Shown here one piece after another: positions 1 to 9,625 of a DNA stretch of 49,199 bases. The position numbers and the translations under genes were made by a program. The DNA is from Holosporaceae bacterium (GTDB taxonomy: Bacteria > Pseudomonadota > Alphaproteobacteria > UBA3830). The notes beneath the pieces are model-generated. The model did no database searches, had not been told where the DNA came from, and was given only the letters and a program-made list of their open reading frames with translations. Location: contig JAISQI010000022.1 in assembly GCA_031274295.1 (NCBI GenBank), positions 1 to 49,199 on the forward strand. Direction: 5' to 3'. Position 1 is the first letter of the stretch, and the number at the start of each line of letters is the position of its first letter.

Positions 1-312
1 GACGCCACGACGGCGTGTCAGCGAGTGACCCAGAGCGCCTACGCGAAATTGAAGGCCGACTGGGGAGATGATATCCGCATTTATGTAATCAAATACCGCA
101 AACAGGCCAATTGCAAACGAACGCCCTTTTGGAACGACCTCAATACGACCATAACCTTTGATTATTCCTATCTGGACGGCTGCGCCAGTGGCACTTCCGC
201 GCCGTATCTCTGGGACGTTTCCGACGAGTCCGCTCTGAAATCAGCCCTCGCCGCCATCGCCGCCGACATAAAATCCTTCGCCAACTTCGAAAATGCCAAA
301 AACGTAGAGTGA
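1..312 (+). CDS. C-terminal end of a TadG-like pilus assembly protein (partial)
   Basis: The reading frame is open from the first base and ends at TGA 310-312, so the 5' part lies outside the window. About 103 codons are visible. The stretch DDIRIYVIKY looks like a late strand of a von Willebrand A fold. It is followed by a Cys-Ala-Ser segment, then YLWDVSDESALKSALAAIA, the final helix pattern seen at the end of TadG-type vWA proteins of Tad/Flp pilus systems. Two TadE-like genes occur elsewhere in the window, which fits a Tad context. Base composition is visibly richer in G+C than the flanking genes. With no N-terminus visible the assignment rests on the C-terminal pattern only. Confidence 0.5.
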   Translation, partial: DATTACQRVTQSAYAKLKADWGDDIRIYVIKYRKQANCKRTPFWNDLNTTITFDYSYLDGCASGTSAPYLWDVSDESALKSALAAIAADIKSFANFENAKNVE

Positions 313-384
313 GTCTGTCGAATTAGGGGGAGCAGCCTTCATGATATTAAATCGACATATATGAGAAACTCTGTTTGATACGTG

Positions 385-1053
385 CTACGCGTAGTATTTT
401 TTCAGATAATCCACTGGATTTTTGTGGTTTTTCGCTTTCATGTCCGCGACAATTTTTCCCTCCCGCAGCAAAATTATTCGATCTGATATTTTTGTGAGAA
501 AGTCCAGATCATGGGAAGCAATTACCATAGTTACGCCAGTTTCTCCGATGGATTTTAGTAATGAAACCACATCCATGGTTGTGGCTACGTCCAGTCCCGA
601 TGTTGGTTCATCGCAGAGTAAAACTCCGGGATTCATCATAAGACTCCTGGCTAACGCCACTCGTTGTTTTTGCCCTCCGGATAAGGATCCCGGGTACTCG
701 TGAATTTTAGACGCAATGCCAAGATTTTTCAGCATCGCTTTTGCTCGTTTTTCGTTGTTTTTACAGCAGTTAGTATTTTTCTTTCCTAAATTCGGAGCAT
801 AGAGCAAGTTCGCCAAAACGGTCATGTGAGGAAAAAGTTGAAAATCCTGAAACATAAACCCGGTTTTCTCATTACATTCCACCGAACCACTATCCAAATG
901 TTCCAATTTTTGTATGCAGCGGAGCAGAGTGGATTTTCCGCTTCCGGATGGGCCCGCAAGCCCTAGTATTTCTGACTTTGCCACATTAATATTTACGTCA
1001 TCGAGGACTCTCGTGGAGCCAAATGATTTGCTGGCGTTATGAATTTTTAGCAT
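385..1053 (-). CDS. Polar amino-acid ABC transporter, ATP-binding protein
   Basis: Cytoplasmic ATPase of a GlnQ/HisP-type amino-acid importer. All motifs are present: Walker A GPSGSGKST, Q-loop MFQDFQLFPHMTV, signature [15 protein letters not shown], Walker B VLLCDEPTSGLD and the H-loop in VIASHD. The frame extends further upstream to 1152, but the start was set at ATG 1053, where the family normally begins (MLKIHNASKSF) and where GGAGA lies just upstream. This start overlaps the 3' end of the permease gene by 17 bases, so the two are translationally coupled. The 222-residue length is slightly short of the usual 240. Substrate is inferred as a polar amino acid from the whole cassette. Confidence 0.92.
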   Translation of the reverse strand: MLKIHNASKSFGSTRVLDDVNINVAKSEILGLAGPSGSGKSTLLRCIQKLEHLDSGSVECNEKTGFMFQDFQLFPHMTVLANLLYAPNLGKKNTNCCKNNEKRAKAMLKNLGIASKIHEYPGSLSGGQKQRVALARSLMMNPGVLLCDEPTSGLDVATTMDVVSLLKSIGETGVTMVIASHDLDFLTKISDRIILLREGKIVADMKAKNHKNPVDYLKKYYA

Positions 1054-1675
1054 ATCCCATTCTCCGCTCAATTTTTCTCCCGACAAATTCAATAAGCAGA
1101 ACCAGACAATAATAATAGGCTGCGGCCGTACACAATGGCATAAAATATTCAAATTGCTCGGCGGCTATAATCTGCGATCTCCTCATGATGTCCATGCCGC
1201 CAATGACGGAAATTAATGTCGTATCCTTCAGCAGAGCAATAACCTCGTTTATCATCGCTGGCAAAATATTTAAAATCACCTGAGGCAAAATAATATCCTT
1301 CCACAGAAAAAAATTCGGAATGCCCAGCGTTTGAGCGGCTTCAAATTGTCCTTTGGGAAGACTCTCAATACCAGATCTCAGAATTTCCGCCACATAGGCT
1401 GAACTGTTAAGACCAAACGAGATAATACCGGCGGATAGCATGCTAAGCTTAACCCCCATCAAGCTCGGAAATGAAAAATAAATAATGCTCATCTGCAATA
1501 TAAGTGGCGTCCCGCGAATAACTGAAACCCATCCGTTTATCAGCGCTATGCATATTCGGCAATGACGAAGCACAGATAATAGGCATCCAAGAATTAAACC
1601 TATAGCCACGCCGCCAAATGTCAACTCCAGCGTAAATGCCAGTCCTTTTCCTATATAACTGCAGTTAGAAATCAC
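1037..1675 (-). CDS. Polar amino-acid ABC transporter, permease
   Basis: Inner-membrane subunit of the HisM/GlnP family, 212 residues, with about five hydrophobic helices. The N-terminal region carries the FTLELTFGGVAIGLILG pattern typical of the TIGR01726 HEQRo domain. The ATPase-contacting EAA loop is clear near residues 118-140 (EAAQTLGIPNFFLWKDIILPQ). RGTPLILQM is the conserved segment between helices. It lies between the binding-protein gene and the ATPase gene with short gaps or overlap, forming one operon. It would work as a homodimer, as no second permease gene is present. Confidence 0.93.
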   Translation of the reverse strand: MISNCSYIGKGLAFTLELTFGGVAIGLILGCLLSVLRHCRICIALINGWVSVIRGTPLILQMSIIYFSFPSLMGVKLSMLSAGIISFGLNSSAYVAEILRSGIESLPKGQFEAAQTLGIPNFFLWKDIILPQVILNILPAMINEVIALLKDTTLISVIGGMDIMRRSQIIAAEQFEYFMPLCTAAAYYYCLVLLIEFVGRKIERRMGYAKNS

Positions 1676-1696
1676 GTTATTTTCATCCGAATTGCT

Positions 1697-2434
1697 CTAG
1701 AGCCATTTTGCCTTTAACTTCTCCAGCTCGCCATCAGATTTTAGCTCCTCCAGCGCTTTGTCCACTTGTGCTTTCAGGGACGATCCTTTTTTAAACATTA
1801 CCGTGTATCCTTCTTCGGTTACTGCTACAACAGAGCAAGCTAAACCGTCGTTTTTTTCGCAGAAAGACTTGGCTGGAATATTATCCATAAAAACATATTC
1901 CACATGCCCGGCTTTTAACGATTCAATCGCTGTGTTCATTTTGTCCATGGCGATCAACTCAGCTGTCGGAGCCTTTTCTTTCAGCAGTTTCATATGAATG
2001 GAGCAGCCGTTTTGATAGGCAACCTTGCTTCGAGATAATTGCTCCAGTGAAGTTGCTTGAGAACCTTTCCTATAAACAAGAGCCATACCTGCTTTGCAAT
2101 AGACGTTCGAAAAATCGCACTCCTTTCTTTTTTCTTCGCTCGATTCAATGGCACTGATGGCGGCGTTCACGGTTTCATTCTGTACTGAAACCAGAATAGC
2201 CCCAAATTGCATATCTTCAAATATTGCGGTCTTCCCTAATTTTTTTGCTAAAAGATGAGCTAGTTCAATGTCAAATCCCGTGAGATTTCCGTTCTTGTAG
2301 TACTCAAATGGTGGATAATCGGCACATGTGGCGAATTTTATAATTTCTCCCCCAACATTTTTGTTTTTGTCGTCATCTTGACATCCAAGCAGCAAAAAAA
2401 CGGTGGCCATTAGTGTCTGCACATATCTTTTCAT
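1697..2434 (-). CDS. Amino-acid ABC transporter, substrate-binding lipoprotein
   Basis: Periplasmic receptor of the SBP_bac_3 family. The start was placed at ATG 2434 because GGAGG lies 9 bases upstream; the alternative ATG at 2449 would overlap this ribosome site. The N-terminus has KR, a hydrophobic stretch and LLLGC, a lipobox, so the protein is probably a lipoprotein anchored by that cysteine. The family signature is visible at FATCADYPPFEYYKNGNLTG, with FDIELAHLLAKKLG and later DFSNVY and EGYTVMFKKGSSL. First gene of the operon with the permease and ATPase. Specificity cannot be read from the sequence. Confidence 0.92.
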   Translation of the reverse strand: MKRYVQTLMATVFLLLGCQDDDKNKNVGGEIIKFATCADYPPFEYYKNGNLTGFDIELAHLLAKKLGKTAIFEDMQFGAILVSVQNETVNAAISAIESSEEKRKECDFSNVYCKAGMALVYRKGSQATSLEQLSRSKVAYQNGCSIHMKLLKEKAPTAELIAMDKMNTAIESLKAGHVEYVFMDNIPAKSFCEKNDGLACSVVAVTEEGYTVMFKKGSSLKAQVDKALEELKSDGELEKLKAKWL

Positions 2435-2626
2435 TTGGTTTTCCTCCAAATAATGGACGAATTATACGCTTCTTTTGCGATTTTGGAAAGATATAATGGC
2501 GGAGTGGGAGAATGTCCACGCGTCTAAATCCGCAATCCTCCGCATGAAGAACTATCTCTTCGGTCGTCTTCCGTCTGATTTCTGCTATAAACTTTGCAAA
2601 GATACCTCTGTTTTTCCATTTACGGT

Positions 2627-3811
2627 TCATGTCTCTTTTTTTTCTTCAGTGAAAAACTTTCGTGTTTCGATAATTTTATCAAAGAAGATCGCCAAAGAAC
2701 AGTTTCCAGCAATGTTACAAGCAGTAATGAAAGAGTCAAACAGGATGTACAACGTCGTAATCAATCCAAGCATATCTGCGCTAAAACCGAGATAATTTTG
2801 TAGAATCGGCAGCATCACCAAAATACCTCCACCTGGTACTGCAGCGACAGCGAATTTCGCTGCAACAAAGCGAATTGCAAATATAAAATACGTTGAAATA
2901 TCCGGCAATTCTTTACCAAATGAAATTAAAATCGCCAGAGCTACAAAGGGAATAAAAAAACAATCTCCCACCAGATGTATATTTACCGTGGACGGAACAA
3001 TTATCGCAGCGTTGTCTTTATTGCTTAAATTCGCCTCAGCTGCTTTTATCGAAAGCGGAAGAGCGGCAGCGCTTGACATGGAACCGAATCCCGTTATCAC
3101 TGCTGGAAAAAGATTCTTCAGATAATCGATCCATCGACCAAAACGAAATCCGGACAGAATAAACAGCTGCAGCAGTACATAGCCATAGGCAGAAAATAGA
3201 AAAAATTCCATAACTGTAAAGTATTCGGATAAAATGAGCGAGATCATGCCGTCGTGTCGGAGTTTCAGCGCCGTTCCAAATATAAACAACGGCATGAACG
3301 GAATTAAAATCCCAAAGAAATATTTCACAAATTTTTCAGCAATAACCGATATTCCCATGCTTAGCCTATTTGGTTTCAGCAAATTGAAGGTAATTCCCGC
3401 AACAGCTCCAGACAACATAGCTAAATCATTGGAAATGACAGAGGGAAGTGAAAATGAAAAAAGAGGAACAACAACGGATTTTCCCTGTGATATGACCGAA
3501 ATAACCGATATTGGTCCGTCTTTCAGACAGCAGCTGCTGAGTAAATATGATAGGAAAGTATTTATGAAGTTCGAGCAGCATATTAGTGGAATAATGAGCA
3601 TCAGAAGCTTTAACGAACCGACACCAATTCGTCCGAAAGACGTATAAAGCAAAGAAAAAATAACGAACGGCAGCAGAAAAATTAGGCACTCTTTGATGGC
3701 AAGACTGATGGCGTAAAAAAAAGATACGCTTGAATCGGATAGCAAATTGCCGCATAAAATTGGCAAAAGCAATGCAAACAAAAAAATAAGGGGCATAATA
3801 AACTTTTTCAT
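2627..3811 (-). CDS. Dicarboxylate/amino-acid:cation symporter (DAACS/SDF family)
   Basis: A 394-residue polytopic membrane protein. It fits the sodium:dicarboxylate family (GltP/DctA) through the serine-rich hairpin GFGSMSSAAALPLSIKAAEAN (residues about 240-260), followed by IIVPSTVNIHLVGD at the usual position of the VPLGATINMDG segment, AVPGGGILVMLPIL, and a final ACNIAGNCSLAIFFDKI that resembles the NVxGD...K ending. Conservation is low, so the substrate could be an acidic amino acid, dicarboxylate or serine/threonine. A good minus-strand promoter lies about 260 bases upstream, which implies a long leader. Transcribed separately from the ABC cassette downstream, although in the same direction. 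Confidence 0.8.
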   Translation of the reverse strand: MKKFIMPLIFLFALLLPILCGNLLSDSSVSFFYAISLAIKECLIFLLPFVIFSLLYTSFGRIGVGSLKLLMLIIPLICCSNFINTFLSYLLSSCCLKDGPISVISVISQGKSVVVPLFSFSLPSVISNDLAMLSGAVAGITFNLLKPNRLSMGISVIAEKFVKYFFGILIPFMPLFIFGTALKLRHDGMISLILSEYFTVMEFFLFSAYGYVLLQLFILSGFRFGRWIDYLKNLFPAVITGFGSMSSAAALPLSIKAAEANLSNKDNAAIIVPSTVNIHLVGDCFFIPFVALAILISFGKELPDISTYFIFAIRFVAAKFAVAAVPGGGILVMLPILQNYLGFSADMLGLITTLYILFDSFITACNIAGNCSLAIFFDKIIETRKFFTEEKKET

Positions 3812-4255
3812 TTTTTCTACCTGTTTAAAAATATTATTAGGAAATCACGGTCAGATTGACAGCGTCCATAAGCCAGATTTTTGCAGATACTTTCAAATGT
3901 GAAAAACAGTTAGCGAACAAGCGACAATCCGGGGATTACAGACGCTCTGCTAGTTCGAGAACGATTAAAAAATAAAGACGCAACAGAACAGACATTCCGG
4001 TGTTTCCATAGTGTTTGTTTTGGAAAAACAACAATTTCTAAAACCATGTTCCACTTACTCATTATATTTATACATATAATATAGTGTTATTTGTTTAAAA
4101 AGTCAAGTGTATAGGTTCGATAACATGGGAGACTGCTTCGAAAGAGCCGTGAGAATGAGTATACATATGACGCACGGCAACGTTGTTTTACGACTTCAAC
4201 TGTAATACTTTATATCTTAAATTCTGCATGAACAGAGTAGATCTAATTAAGTTAT
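3812..4255. other. Divergent intergenic region (444 bases)
   Basis: No convincing gene is seen. The region separates the symporter (minus) from the phosphodiesterase (plus). It holds a strong candidate minus promoter at 4078-4106 and a weaker plus candidate with TTGTTT 4183-4188 and TACTTT 4206-4211, 17 bases apart. The remainder is AT-rich sequence without clear hairpins. Confidence 0.5.
4078..4106 (-). promoter_or_regulatory. Sigma-70-type promoter for the SDF symporter gene
   Basis: Read on the minus strand, TTGACT (4106-4101) and TATATT (4083-4078) are separated by exactly 17 bases. It points towards the symporter gene and would give a leader of about 260 bases. The match is close to consensus, but no transcript evidence exists. 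Confidence 0.55.
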
Positions 4256-5110
4256 TTGAAAGGTACAATAACCTTGCTTGATAATCCATTAAATAAAGCG
4301 CGAAAGAAGGAAGTGCTGTTGGCTGCGCATCGCGGAACTTGTGGTGGAAATATTGTCCAAAATACAATTCCAGCCTATGAAAATGCGTTAAAGCATGGTG
4401 CAGATATTCTAGAGGTTGATGTTGCCAAAACAATAGATGGAGATTTTTTTGTTTTTCACACGGGTCAGGAATCTGGCTTACTGGGAACAGATCAAAGATT
4501 TGACACTATGACTACTGGACAAGTTTTGAACTACAGACTTTTAAACAGTATGCAGGAAATTACCTCCCAGAAAATCAATACCTTGGACGAAGTATTGGAG
4601 CATTTCAAAGCAAAATGCCTGATTAACATTGATAGAAGTTGGTTCTATTGGGAAGATATCGTTCGCTATATCTATAATAAAGGCATGAACGATCAGATTA
4701 TTTTGAAAAGTCCTCCTGAAGAGGAATTTTTAAAATTACTGGAAGACAGTCAGACCGGGATCATGTATATGCCCATCATAAAAGAATGGCAACGTCTAGA
4801 ACGAGCTTTATTACATAAAATCAATTTGGTTATAGCGGAGATAGTTTTTTCCTCTGATGACCACGAACTGGCTCAAATACAGTTTATCAATGAAATGCAT
4901 AATAAAGGGCTGCTTCTTTGGGTAAACGCAATTACCCTCAATGATAAGACTGTTTTAAGCGGTGGCCACGATGACAATTGCGCCATTATCCGAAATATGT
5001 ATGACGGCTGGGGATGGTTAATTGAACGAGGATTCGATATCATTCAAACAGATTGGCCCATGTTACTTAAATCGTACATAACGACGGAATATAGCCAAGT
5101 AAAGAAATAG
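4256..5110 (+). CDS. Glycerophosphodiester phosphodiesterase family protein
   Basis: GDPD/PLC-like TIM-barrel hydrolase that would cleave glycerophosphodiesters to an alcohol and glycerol 3-phosphate. Visible motifs are AAHRGTCGG (first catalytic His), NTIPAYENALKHGADILEVDV (metal-binding Glu/Asp) and TIDGDFFVFHTG, where the usual HD is HT. The C-terminal GFDIIQTDWP is the typical last strand of the family. The frame has no early ATG: the possible starts are TTG 4256 and TTG 4274. The second is preceded by AAGG at a good distance and may be the real start. No secretion signal is evident, so it is probably cytoplasmic. Confidence 0.82.
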   Translation: MKGTITLLDNPLNKARKKEVLLAAHRGTCGGNIVQNTIPAYENALKHGADILEVDVAKTIDGDFFVFHTGQESGLLGTDQRFDTMTTGQVLNYRLLNSMQEITSQKINTLDEVLEHFKAKCLINIDRSWFYWEDIVRYIYNKGMNDQIILKSPPEEEFLKLLEDSQTGIMYMPIIKEWQRLERALLHKINLVIAEIVFSSDDHELAQIQFINEMHNKGLLLWVNAITLNDKTVLSGGHDDNCAIIRNMYDGWGWLIERGFDIIQTDWPMLLKSYITTEYSQVKK

Positions 5111-5202
5111 GGGAGGGTGCGAAAATTGTTCCGCCTTACAAAATAATCAACAAATTACACAATTATTTTAAAAAATAGATTGAATTTTTAATTTTTTCCC
5201 TA

Positions 5203-5231
5203 TTGATTTTTTGATAAAATACTCTTATCTT
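5203..5231 (+). promoter_or_regulatory. Promoter of the large secreted protein gene
   Basis: TTGATT (5203-5208) and TATCTT (5226-5231) are 17 bases apart. The -10 region overlaps a perfect inverted repeat, TCTTGT-AG-ACAAGA (5228-5241), which could be a protein-binding site. The gene starts about 95 bases downstream. Confidence 0.4.
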
Positions 5232-5325
5232 GTAGACAAGAAAACAAACTCAAAAGTAGTACGTCATTAGTTCGGTAGTCGGGAGGATGATTTCTGCTTA
5301 CTTATTATTAAAAAAGAGCATGTAA

Positions 5326-8300
5326 ATGAAAAAAATCATTGGTATTACATTCGCCTTTGTATTGTCATTTGGTACAAAAGCTATGCTTATAGAGCAATAC
5401 AAAGAACACGCCAGAAAATTTAGTTCAAGTACAGATCTAATTCATGGTTTTGTGTTGCTAAATAGGGGGGTTCTAAAAGAACATAGATTTTATGGGCCCA
5501 TCAGCTTCTTTCGCGAATTAGGTAGACCAAATGACGGGAAGTCGTGCAGTTTTTTAGATACATCGGCGGCTGATCCAATGACAGATCTTCTCATTCAACT
5601 TTTTCCGTCTGCCGGAATTGCGTTAAACGCGCAGGGAACCGGAAGTTTGGCCTTCATTCCCAAAAAACTTCCGGATTTTATATGTGGAATGTTCAAAATA
5701 GCAGACGATGTTCGATCCAATAAACAAAATAGCAATGTGTTTGAAGATATAAAGCAAGCAGAAGGCAACGAAGGAAAAATTAAATCGTTTGTAAAAAGAT
5801 ATTTTAGTCTATCCCGGGGTAAATTTGATTATTTTCGGCGTTTGTTCCGTCTTGGAAAAAACGTAGCCTGTTCTGTTTTGCAAGAGGTGAATTCCGCAGA
5901 TGAAATGAATGATTCCTATAAAAAGGAACACCCTTATCCTCCGTTTTTTACAAATTATCTAATATCGGCTTATGTCTGGAGTGCTCTTCCGGAAAGTCAA
6001 TTAGAGGAATTGGCGCACAAGTTGGGATATAAGTCCGAAAATTCACCATATGACAGCACACTTACAACGCGTATTTACGAAGACATTATCCAAAATCCAT
6101 CTCTTGTTCCATTTCGCGCTGGAGAAAGAATAATCGCTAACTCAAATGCCCACTACAATGGGAAACGATTCGCCGATTGTGTAGAAACAATGCTGAGGCA
6201 ATTTTTTGCTACATTGTTCAGCGACTCTACCGACATGTCGGTGGGTATATTGTGTACAGACCTTTCAAGGATTCCCGCTGAGTCTCCCCTAATGAATTTT
6301 TTCGCACCTTCGGGAATTTCAAGAGATATCCGATCGTTGGCCAATGACGGAACGCAGAGCATAAGGGATGAATGGGCAGCAATTGTAAGTGGTCATCAAA
6401 CCAGAGGCATAAATTATTACAAAGAAGACCACAATATGTACGGTGGATGGGGAAATAGCATAAAACTGATGTGTTTGCTAATGGAGGGATACTCTGCGGG
6501 AACGTCCTCGGACACAGATAGTCCGAAAATGACAGAATTTTTAGGAAAAAAATCAGCAGAAGATAGAATAAAACAGGTGAATCGTGCTGTCTCTGATGGG
6601 ACCTTTAGTATTACTCCGGATGATGCCGTAGCTATACTAAATGATCTACTTAAAATACGAACAGATGTCGAACTAGTGGCTGAAAAAGTAACGGATCTTG
6701 TGGGGCAAAAAGGAGAAGTTGTTGGTCATGTGCTCATTTATCCTGAGAATCATCAGGCAAATAATAGCTTATACTTTTATAACGCAAAAATGCATGCGCA
6801 GCTATTTGATATACCGCGCCGAACTCAGGATCAAACTCCGATAGAATCTCCAGAGGGAGCGTCCTGGATTGAAGAACTATACAATAATGGAGAGATCGCG
6901 ATTACAGGAAATACAAATCATGACGATTCATATCATCCAATCGCGGAAGCGGAATATCCTCTTCTGGAATGTCTAAGTAGGTTTGGATCGAACTATCGTA
7001 TGGAATATTTACCACAAACCATATGGGATGTCCTGCATAATGAAGCTTTCATAGAAGGAGTTGCTCGTTTAATTTATGGTGGCGAGAGATGCAGTGCGGT
7101 TCCAATAATTAAATTGTTCGAAGGATCAGATATTCCATTAGCCAATCAGATATTATTCTGCGAGTTCGTGGCCAACAATGCTGTTTCTAATGAAGACGTT
7201 GTGGAGTCGGTAGCGTTTCTGAAACGGCATGCTCCGTCTAAAGCCGAGGCATTTAATAAATTAGTTTCAGAAGACTCTTCCATAAAAAATCTTCTTCTGC
7301 AGAGGTATTGCTTCGATCAATATGAAAACGTTGACGAAGAGATAGTGCAACAGCTACGGACTGCAACCGAAGAAGAAATTGAAACAATACGGAACGAATA
7401 TTTTGGTCCAATTTATCGTCTATATAGTGAACATCCGGAAAGAATCAAACTAATCAGCTCAAAAACTCTAACGCTGCTGTTGTCCTATATCCAATCTGAA
7501 ACGGCAAAATTTAGAATTCCATTTGAGGATGAAATGCTATTGAGACATTTCGCCATTCCCCCAATAGCCATGTTGGATTTGCTCGATGTGAGTACAATAG
7601 ATCAGGTTTTTATCGAATTTGAGGCAACCGTCACGCAGGTAATACCACGTCACTTTTTCCCACTGGAATTGATATACAACCGCAGCGACGCTAAGTTAGA
7701 ATTTCTTCTTTCGATAGCTAGTTCCATAACACCAGAATTAGCCGATAAGATTTTGTCGGACTACCAAAAGCCTCTTACTTTACGTATGGCATCATCACTT
7801 ATAATGTCCATTCCAGAAGGCCGTATAGACGAAGTTCTCACTAAAACAACAATTGGAGACACTTTAACTCCTCAAAATGCAAGAGAAATTATGGAAAATG
7901 CCCCGGGTCCTTCTTCGAATAGATTAGGAGAAGTGATTGATGCTCTTGCCACCAAATTTGGTAAATTCAGTACGGATGTAGCTCGCGAGCTCATAGTTTC
8001 TTCTCAAGAACCATCGCTGGTTATTCCACATATGGAGCGGGGAGAAGAGCTACCGTCGGAAGTTCCATCAATAATTGCAACTTCTTGTGGAAATCAGAAA
8101 TTTATAAATCTTAAACGAGTATACGAATCCAATTGTACAATTTCAGCTGCCGTTTCAGTTGAACTGTTGAAATGTATGGATTTAGGTTATTTTAATGCGA
8201 TTACATCGGAAAAATTGGAAGTAATATCTCGCAAATATCTCAACGCAATGTTTGCCGCCATAAAATTAGATGATACCTTTTACATAAGTAGACCTATACT

Positions 8301-9600
8301 AAAAGCGCTTTTTGATAAAGAAATGGCAGCAGTAGGAAATTTATCCGTTGAATCAGCCGGATTATTGTTAAAAAAAGCATATATAACAGATTTTTCTTTC
8401 CATAAGGAAATCATAGACACGTTATCTCCGGAAAAAGAGCTCTCCGAAGAAATAATCGATGGATTATTGCAACAGACTCAACGACAAGACGAAGCAAGGC
8501 CAGCAGAAACTTTGGCACGAGCAATTCATTTTGGGGACTACACTCTTTCAAAAGTGGCAGCAATTAAACTGCTGAGCCAAATAGAAACAATTATTCACTA
8601 TGTAAATGGACCTCCAGCTCTAACAATAATATTTAATCACATAAATTTCGGAGAAAAAATTCTTCCAGAGGACTTGGCAGATTTATTGAAGGTGCGCAAT
8701 GAGAAATTCGAGATATTGCCACATATTATAGGCACGATTGACAAAAATATTAGAGGATCTCGTTGCTCAGCAGATGCTATCTCCTATTTGTTTGAAAATA
8801 AAATTGTTCACGGAGATATAATAGCTGATTATTTTTCTGTTAATGATTTTTCCAGAGAAAATTTAGAAAAATTATTATCTTCTGTCGATGAGAATGCCAA
8901 ACAACATATGTTAAGGAATATCATTATATATCACAAACATCTCCCATTGAACGTTTCCGCCTGGATGTTGTCTCAGAATTTTGGCGAAGGATATTCGTGG
9001 GAGATGATGGAGATGATGGAGCTGCTATTTACCAAAACCTTCTCGGATGACCTTATCACGAAGGACGAATTGGAAAAATTTCTCGAATTTGCAGATGAAA
9101 GCAAAACAAAAACCATTATAAATAAAGTTGTTCAACGTCAGAAAACTCTCGATCCGGATCTGGCGGTATTTTTGCTGCAACGATTAGAACAATATTCTCG
9201 ATTTTCACTTATGCTGCTCTCTGATATATGCAAAAAGATCTGCCAAGTAAATCCGACGTCAAATGATAATTTCATGAAAGTGTTTTTACAGTTAGGGGAA
9301 GATAGAAAATATAATTTCATTTCATCCGCTTTATGCTTTGATGATATGACATTTTCTCCGCAAGAGGCGTGTATACTTTTTCCTCATTCCGAAGGAGATA
9401 AACGAATAATTGAGAGAACAAGGTTTGGCGAAACGCTTTCATTGGATGTGGTAAAGATGATGCTTTCTTCGGTTAATAAAATATTTTGGCATCCAATGAT
9501 ACTGGGGTTTATCTCAAAATTTAATGGACGTTTTCCGAATGATGTTGGTAACTTCTTATTAGAAAATGATGATCAAATAAAAATGATCGAAATACCATAG
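5326..9600 (+). CDS. Giant secreted protein with degenerate helical repeats, unknown function
   Basis: 1424 residues, not recognised as any named family. The N-terminus is a good Sec signal peptide (MKKIIGITFAFVLSFGTKA, cut probably after TKA). Residues about 1-620 form a mixed region with a distinctive block, GKRFADCVETMLRQFFATLF, and a tryptophan/glycine-rich segment, NMYGGWGNSIKLMCLLMEG. From about residue 640 onwards the chain is nearly all amphipathic helix with a loose recurring unit: IGDTLTPQNAREIM (about 842), FGKFSTDVARELI (about 877), FGDYTLSKVAAIKLL (about 1067), FGEKILPEDLADLL (about 1106) and FGETLSLDVVKMML (about 1365). This suggests a solenoid such as HEAT or ARM. No catalytic motif is seen. 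The ATG has only a weak AAGAG ribosome site. It may be an effector or surface-exposed scaffold; that is inference. Confidence 0.6.
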   Translation: MKKIIGITFAFVLSFGTKAMLIEQYKEHARKFSSSTDLIHGFVLLNRGVLKEHRFYGPISFFRELGRPNDGKSCSFLDTSAADPMTDLLIQLFPSAGIALNAQGTGSLAFIPKKLPDFICGMFKIADDVRSNKQNSNVFEDIKQAEGNEGKIKSFVKRYFSLSRGKFDYFRRLFRLGKNVACSVLQEVNSADEMNDSYKKEHPYPPFFTNYLISAYVWSALPESQLEELAHKLGYKSENSPYDSTLTTRIYEDIIQNPSLVPFRAGERIIANSNAHYNGKRFADCVETMLRQFFATLFSDSTDMSVGILCTDLSRIPAESPLMNFFAPSGISRDIRSLANDGTQSIRDEWAAIVSGHQTRGINYYKEDHNMYGGWGNSIKLMCLLMEGYSAGTSSDTDSPKMTEFLGKKSAEDRIKQVNRAVSDGTFSITPDDAVAILNDLLKIRTDVELVAEKVTDLVGQKGEVVGHVLIYPENHQANNSLYFYNAKMHAQLFDIPRRTQDQTPIESPEGASWIEELYNNGEIAITGNTNHDDSYHPIAEAEYPLLECLSRFGSNYRMEYLPQTIWDVLHNEAFIEGVARLIYGGERCSAVPIIKLFEGSDIPLANQILFCEFVANNAVSNEDVVESVAFLKRHAPSKAEAFNKLVSEDSSIKNLLLQRYCFDQYENVDEEIVQQLRTATEEEIETIRNEYFGPIYRLYSEHPERIKLISSKTLTLLLSYIQSETAKFRIPFEDEMLLRHFAIPPIAMLDLLDVSTIDQVFIEFEATVTQVIPRHFFPLELIYNRSDAKLEFLLSIASSITPELADKILSDYQKPLTLRMASSLIMSIPEGRIDEVLTKTTIGDTLTPQNAREIMENAPGPSSNRLGEVIDALATKFGKFSTDVARELIVSSQEPSLVIPHMERGEELPSEVPSIIATSCGNQKFINLKRVYESNCTISAAVSVELLKCMDLGYFNAITSEKLEVISRKYLNAMFAAIKLDDTFYISRPILKALFDKEMAAVGNLSVESAGLLLKKAYITDFSFHKEIIDTLSPEKELSEEIIDGLLQQTQRQDEARPAETLARAIHFGDYTLSKVAAIKLLSQIETIIHYVNGPPALTIIFNHINFGEKILPEDLADLLKVRNEKFEILPHIIGTIDKNIRGSRCSADAISYLFENKIVHGDIIADYFSVNDFSRENLEKLLSSVDENAKQHMLRNIIIYHKHLPLNVSAWMLSQNFGEGYSWEMMEMMELLFTKTFSDDLITKDELEKFLEFADESKTKTIINKVVQRQKTLDPDLAVFLLQRLEQYSRFSLMLLSDICKKICQVNPTSNDNFMKVFLQLGEDRKYNFISSALCFDDMTFSPQEACILFPHSEGDKRIIERTRFGETLSLDVVKMMLSSVNKIFWHPMILGFISKFNGRFPNDVGNFLLENDDQIKMIEIP

Positions 9601-9625
9601 AGATATTTAGTAAGGGGATTTGTTC

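Noticed and set aside
3234-3647. 137-codon plus-strand frame
   Set aside because: It runs antisense to the SDF symporter, which has family motifs; the frame itself has no recognisable features.
5287-5325. 12-codon frame before the giant secreted protein gene
   Set aside because: GGGAGG touches its ATG without spacing, so it is unlikely to be translated as a leader peptide, though it ends directly before the real start.
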